This document shows positions 60,991 to 64,000 of a stretch of DNA of 64,000 nt, piece by piece. A program made the position numbers and the translations under genes. The notes under the pieces are model-generated. The model saw only the letters and a list, made by a program, of their open reading frames with translations, had not been told where the DNA came from and did no database searches. The number at the start of each line of letters is the position of its first letter. The first letter of the stretch is position 1. The DNA comes from Halopseudomonas salegens (GTDB lineage Bacteria; Pseudomonadota; Gammaproteobacteria; Pseudomonadales; Pseudomonadaceae). The stretch is taken from contig NZ_LT629787.1 in assembly GCF_900105655.1 (NCBI RefSeq), forward strand, positions 1,612,001 through 1,676,000, in the 5' to 3' direction.

Positions 60991-61573
60991 GCAATTGCTC
61001 CATCGGGGTAGCAGTAAAACCCAGGGCGGCCATAAACTGCTGATCATGACTGGTCAGCAGTAACGTAGACGTCGCCGGCATGGCGTGAATCAGCTGTACC
61101 GCCGTAGCACGCACCTCGGCATCCAGATGATTGGACGGCTCATCGAGCAGAACCAGCGCAGGCCGTTTGGCGCTCAGCGCCGACTGCACTACCGCAGCCA
61201 GACGCAACAATTGCCACTGACCGCCACTCAAGCGGTCCAGGCGCTTGTTCAGCAAGGGCTGTATCAGCGGTGAATCCGGCACAGGCGCCTGCATGGCCGA
61301 AAACCAGTCACGCCCGCTGAGGGGCCAGGGTGTCGGGCGTGGATGCTCCTGGGCCAGATAGCTCAGTGCGCTGTCCGCCAGATGCAATTCACCCGCAAAC
61401 ACCTGCGCCCGCCCGACCAGGGCCTGCAGCAACAAGGATTTGCCACTGCCATTGGGGCCGGTAAGCAGATGGCGTTCACCGGCCTGCACGCGCAAGTTCA
61501 GCGGTCCCAACAAGGGCCGCTGAAACCCCAGGGTCAAGGCCTTGCAGTGGACCAGGGTGCGCGAATCAGTCAT
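60977..61573 (-). CDS. Metal (zinc) ABC transporter ATP-binding protein
   Basis: A 198-residue short ATPase. Walker A is GPNGSGKSLLL (about residue 39), the signature is RLSGGQWQLLRLA, and Walker B is ALVLLDEPSNHLD. It lacks the long C-terminal metal-binding part of E. coli ZnuC. ATG 61573 (MTDSRTL) overlaps the binding-protein stop. Coupling to the binding protein and permease makes zinc the most likely substrate. Confidence 0.85.
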   Translation of the reverse strand: MTDSRTLVHCKALTLGFQRPLLGPLNLRVQAGERHLLTGPNGSGKSLLLQALVGRAQVFAGELHLADSALSYLAQEHPRPTPWPLSGRDWFSAMQAPVPDSPLIQPLLNKRLDRLSGGQWQLLRLAAVVQSALSAKRPALVLLDEPSNHLDAEVRATAVQLIHAMPATSTLLLTSHDQQFMAALGFTATPMEQLLESA

Positions 61574-62474
61574 CGATAAAGACACGGGTCCATTGCGCCA
61601 GCAGACTCAGATAGCTGTCCAGTGTCGGCTCTGCCGGCTCCAGTGGCAAAGGATGCACAGACCAACCCAGCTGTTCCTGCAGATAGCGCCCACCGCGTTC
61701 CGGTTGAAACACCGCAAACAGTACCCGACCCTCGGTACCCGCCAGGCTATCCGTCAGCTCACGCAAATGCCGCGCCGTTGGCGGAATTCCCGGCACCGGC
61801 TCCAGATAGCCCACGACCTCGACCGGCAGCCATTCGCTCAGATAATCCAGGTCTTCGTGATAGGACACATAACGCTGACCGGCAGTTACGCTTGCGGCCA
61901 GATTGTCCGCCTCGCTGTGCAGGCGAGCAGCGAGCCTTGTTGCCTGATCGGCAAAATACGTCGCCTGCGTGGGCTGCAACTGCCCCATACGTTCAGCCAA
62001 CGCGACAGCCAACGTCGCCATACGCCGTGGGTCGAGGGTAAAGTGCGGATTACCCTCGGCATGCACATGGCCCATATTCGGACCATCCAGGGTAATCGAC
62101 TCCCGCAGACGCAAAAAATCTGCCGCACGAAAATGCCCGGGACGACCTTGATTGATCCCGGGATTGGCGGAACCGCTCAATGCGGCTGGCAACCAACCCT
62201 CTTCCAGACCAGCCCCCACTGAGAGCAGCAGATCGGCACGCCGCATAGTCGCCATATAGCTGGGCCGCGCATCCAGGTAATGCACATCCCGGTCAGCCGG
62301 TGCCAGAACACGTACGCTGACCTGATCACCCCCGATCGCATTGGCCAACATGCCCAGGCTCGGCGTCGTCGCTACCACCCGCATCTCGGCGCTGGCTGAC
62401 TGGGCCAGCAACGCGCTGCCCGCCAGAATCAGCACCATGCAGGGCAACTGCAAATACCTGTTGATAAGTCGCAT
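61566..62474 (-). CDS. Metal (zinc)-binding ABC transporter substrate-binding protein
   Basis: A 302-residue ZnuA/TroA-like periplasmic protein with a signal peptide (MVLILAGSALLAQSASA). The metal-ligand histidines are in DVHYLDARPSY (about 65), MGHVHAEGNPHFTLDP (about 130) and RYVSYHEDLDYL (about 205). The histidine-rich loop of E. coli ZnuA is short or absent here. It precedes the ATPase with an 8-base overlap and follows a histidine-rich outer-membrane protein gene. Confidence 0.88.
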   Translation of the reverse strand: MRLINRYLQLPCMVLILAGSALLAQSASAEMRVVATTPSLGMLANAIGGDQVSVRVLAPADRDVHYLDARPSYMATMRRADLLLSVGAGLEEGWLPAALSGSANPGINQGRPGHFRAADFLRLRESITLDGPNMGHVHAEGNPHFTLDPRRMATLAVALAERMGQLQPTQATYFADQATRLAARLHSEADNLAASVTAGQRYVSYHEDLDYLSEWLPVEVVGYLEPVPGIPPTARHLRELTDSLAGTEGRVLFAVFQPERGGRYLQEQLGWSVHPLPLEPAEPTLDSYLSLLAQWTRVFIDD

Positions 62475-62565
62475 GCAAATCTCCGTAAAAAAGCCGGTGT
62501 GCCCTGTTCAGGCTGCACCGGCGTCAGGCAAGAACGGTCGCAGACGTCCCTGTCTACAACAACAG

Positions 62566-63858
62566 TCAGAAAGAGTGAGCACCGTGAGCGCCCAGCGCCA
62601 CATTGAGTTGCAGCATGAACTCCAGGCCCCGACCCGGATTGTGATCATGCTCGTGGTCATCATCATGACCATCCGCAGCAAAATCATTACGGCTCAGCTG
62701 GGCGCGCAGAAAGACCGGTTCGATTGGACGGAAGGTCAACTGTGCACTCTGCCGATAGGATGTCTTCAGGCTGTTGACTGCTGTCGGGTGGGAGCCGACC
62801 ACATCGTTGGTCAAGCCCAGCGCTTCGGCGCGCAAACCAACCTCCCAACGGGGCGCAATACCATACACCGCTTCCAGGTACAGGCCGTCCTGGCGTTCGC
62901 TGTGGTTATCACGCTTGTCCCAGTGACTATGGTCATCATGGGCATGCTCTACGTACTCGGTGAGGTCACGGCGCATATAGACGTATTCACTGGCCAGCTT
63001 CCAGTTGCCATGCCCGTAACTTTTGCCGGCATCGTATTTGTACACAGCATCCAGACCGGCAAACCAGGCATCACCTTCCAGACCATGGGCATGGTGACCG
63101 TGGTCATCCAGGCGGCCATACTGGTTTACGTAACCGGCAGAGAGGCCGTATTGGGCGGCATGCTGCGCACCCAGATCCGGGCCGAATTTGGCAAAGGCGG
63201 TCATCATGCGTGGACCGCTACTTTCGCTGACCGGCAATTCATCGTTGAACTGCGAGACGGTATTGTCCTGATCACCCTGCAACAATTCCACACCCAGCCG
63301 GGTGTAGCTCGCAGTGGGAGCCAGCCAGTTGACCTGAACACCCGTGTCTTGCAAACCATGCTCGCCAAACAGGTATTCGTTGACCATAGGACGATCAACA
63401 AAGTCCCAATCGTGACCGTGCTTGCTGTTGATGTAACCGATATCGGACAGGAACTTGCCAGCCTTCACCTGCAAGCCAGCAGGCAACGAACGCGTGGTCA
63501 GGTAGGCCTCTTCAACGTCGAAGTCGCTGTCATCAAAGCCGATCAGCAAGGTACCGTCCATGAAGTCGCCCAGACGTGCCTGGAGAGCCAGTTCCGAATG
63601 GCCCATATTGAAGCCGTCATCAAATCCATGATCGTGACCGCCATGACCGTGGTCATGGTCATCGTGACCACCACCGAAACCAGCTGGTGACGCGTTGCCC
63701 TCGTCGATCTGGTTGTAATACACCCCTTCCAGAATCAGCGAAATATCGATATCGACATTTAACGCCGAACGCTCCTGGGAGGCCGACTGCGCCAGCACGG
63801 AGGTGCTGAAGGCCAAAGCGGCCAGGGTTGCAGCGATGGGAGTTGGGGAAAATTTCAT
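62566..63858 (-). CDS. Histidine-rich outer-membrane protein linked to zinc uptake
   Basis: A 430-residue protein with a signal peptide (TLAALAFSTSVLAQS) and a beta-rich body with alternating hydrophobic strands (such as LEFMLQLNVALG near the end). It carries several His/Asp-rich loops: GGGHDDHDHGHGGHDHG (about 63-79), HAHDDHSHWDKRDNH and GHDDDHEHDHNPG. These could capture Zn2+ at the surface. It resembles zinc-regulated porin-like proteins found with Znu genes. The ATG at 63858 replaces the longer frame, which crosses the Zur-like box. A 91-base gap leads to the zinc-binding protein gene. Confidence 0.82.
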   Translation of the reverse strand: MKFSPTPIAATLAALAFSTSVLAQSASQERSALNVDIDISLILEGVYYNQIDEGNASPAGFGGGHDDHDHGHGGHDHGFDDGFNMGHSELALQARLGDFMDGTLLIGFDDSDFDVEEAYLTTRSLPAGLQVKAGKFLSDIGYINSKHGHDWDFVDRPMVNEYLFGEHGLQDTGVQVNWLAPTASYTRLGVELLQGDQDNTVSQFNDELPVSESSGPRMMTAFAKFGPDLGAQHAAQYGLSAGYVNQYGRLDDHGHHAHGLEGDAWFAGLDAVYKYDAGKSYGHGNWKLASEYVYMRRDLTEYVEHAHDDHSHWDKRDNHSERQDGLYLEAVYGIAPRWEVGLRAEALGLTNDVVGSHPTAVNSLKTSYRQSAQLTFRPIEPVFLRAQLSRNDFAADGHDDDHEHDHNPGRGLEFMLQLNVALGAHGAHSF

Positions 63859-63897
63859 AATGGATTGACCTATTGGTAACTGGGTTTCAAAGCGGAT

Positions 63898-63917
63898 GTG
63901 ATAATGTAACATTACGC
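63898..63917 (-). promoter_or_regulatory. Zur-like operator upstream of the zinc genes
   Basis: TAATGTAACATTA at 63902-63914 is an exact palindrome about a central base, resembling Zur/Fur-type sites in gammaproteobacteria. It lies about 40-60 bases before the start of the histidine-rich outer-membrane protein and so probably covers its promoter. Repression by zinc-bound Zur is the expected control. Confidence 0.7.
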
Positions 63918-63950
63918 CTGACAGGTCAACCTTGCATTGAACTTTTGCAC

Positions 63951-63987
63951 AACAAAAACGCCCCGAGCCAGGCGTCTGGCTCGGGGC
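63951..63987 (-). terminator. Rho-independent terminator of a minus-strand gene beyond the window
   Basis: GCCCCGAGCCAG at 63960-63971 pairs exactly with CTGGCTCGGGGC at 63976-63987 over a 4-base loop. On the minus strand the stem is followed by GTTTTTGTTG, so it ends a transcript coming from beyond 64000. Confidence 0.85.
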
Positions 63988-64000
63988 ATACATAACTCTC

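Overview
The window looks like a chromosomal segment of a gammaproteobacterium in or near the Pseudomonadaceae (Pseudomonas or Halopseudomonas-like). The support is the translation cluster thrS-infC-rpmI-rplT-pheS-pheT-ihfA-merR followed by tRNA-Pro, infC with an AUU start, an aliphatic amidase nearly identical in its recognisable parts to Pseudomonas AmiE, and moderately high GC throughout. The genus assignment is inference; no rRNA is present. All positions and alignments were worked out by eye.

Layout. 1-2843: the end of a membrane protein, an orphan Cache sensor and the cell-wall peptidase DacB. 2874-13636: two divergent operons. The minus-strand one encodes a transglutaminase-DUF2126 protein, a fused ATP-grasp/alpha-E protein and a small transglutaminase. 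The plus-strand one encodes a separate ATP-grasp protein, a separate alpha-E protein and a zinc metallopeptidase. This is a predicted amide or peptide-forming system of unknown product, and it is the least understood module here. 13711-19350: a complete urease operon (ureDABCEFG plus the nickel permease hupE). 19535-22658: a TetR regulator, two thioesterases, a zinc-ribbon membrane protein and a Ca/Na antiporter.

22743-36624: a nitrogen-scavenging block. A minus-strand series urtABCDE-amiE-amiB-fmdA-fmdB takes up and hydrolyses urea or short-chain amides. Divergent from it lie a hybrid histidine kinase with an NCS1 permease-like sensor region and a LuxR-type response regulator. A 42-bp block, matching at 31 of 42 positions, lies upstream of both fmdA and urtA and is a good candidate for the regulator's target. 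Ammonia released here and urea passed to the urease would feed the same pool.

36681-44175: housekeeping and lipid or signalling genes (YebC/YeeN, YhiN-type flavoprotein, NTF2-like, diguanylate cyclase, WS/DGAT acyltransferase, hexose-6-phosphate mutarotase, an unknown secreted protein). 44402-47252: a mobile-element scar with an IS21-family element, an IS3-type transposase remnant and a gene-poor stretch ending at tRNA-Pro(GGG). 47590-55705: a lipoprotein, then the merR-ihfA-pheTS-rplT-rpmI-infC-thrS cluster on the minus strand, with a terminator just ahead of pheS, and tRNA-Val(GAC). 55871-63858: an orphan GspE/PilB-type ATPase with an MshEN-like domain, a PCu(A)C copper chaperone, a TRIC channel, glutathione reductase, and a zinc-uptake set (permease, ATPase, binding protein, histidine-rich outer-membrane protein) behind a Zur-like palindrome.
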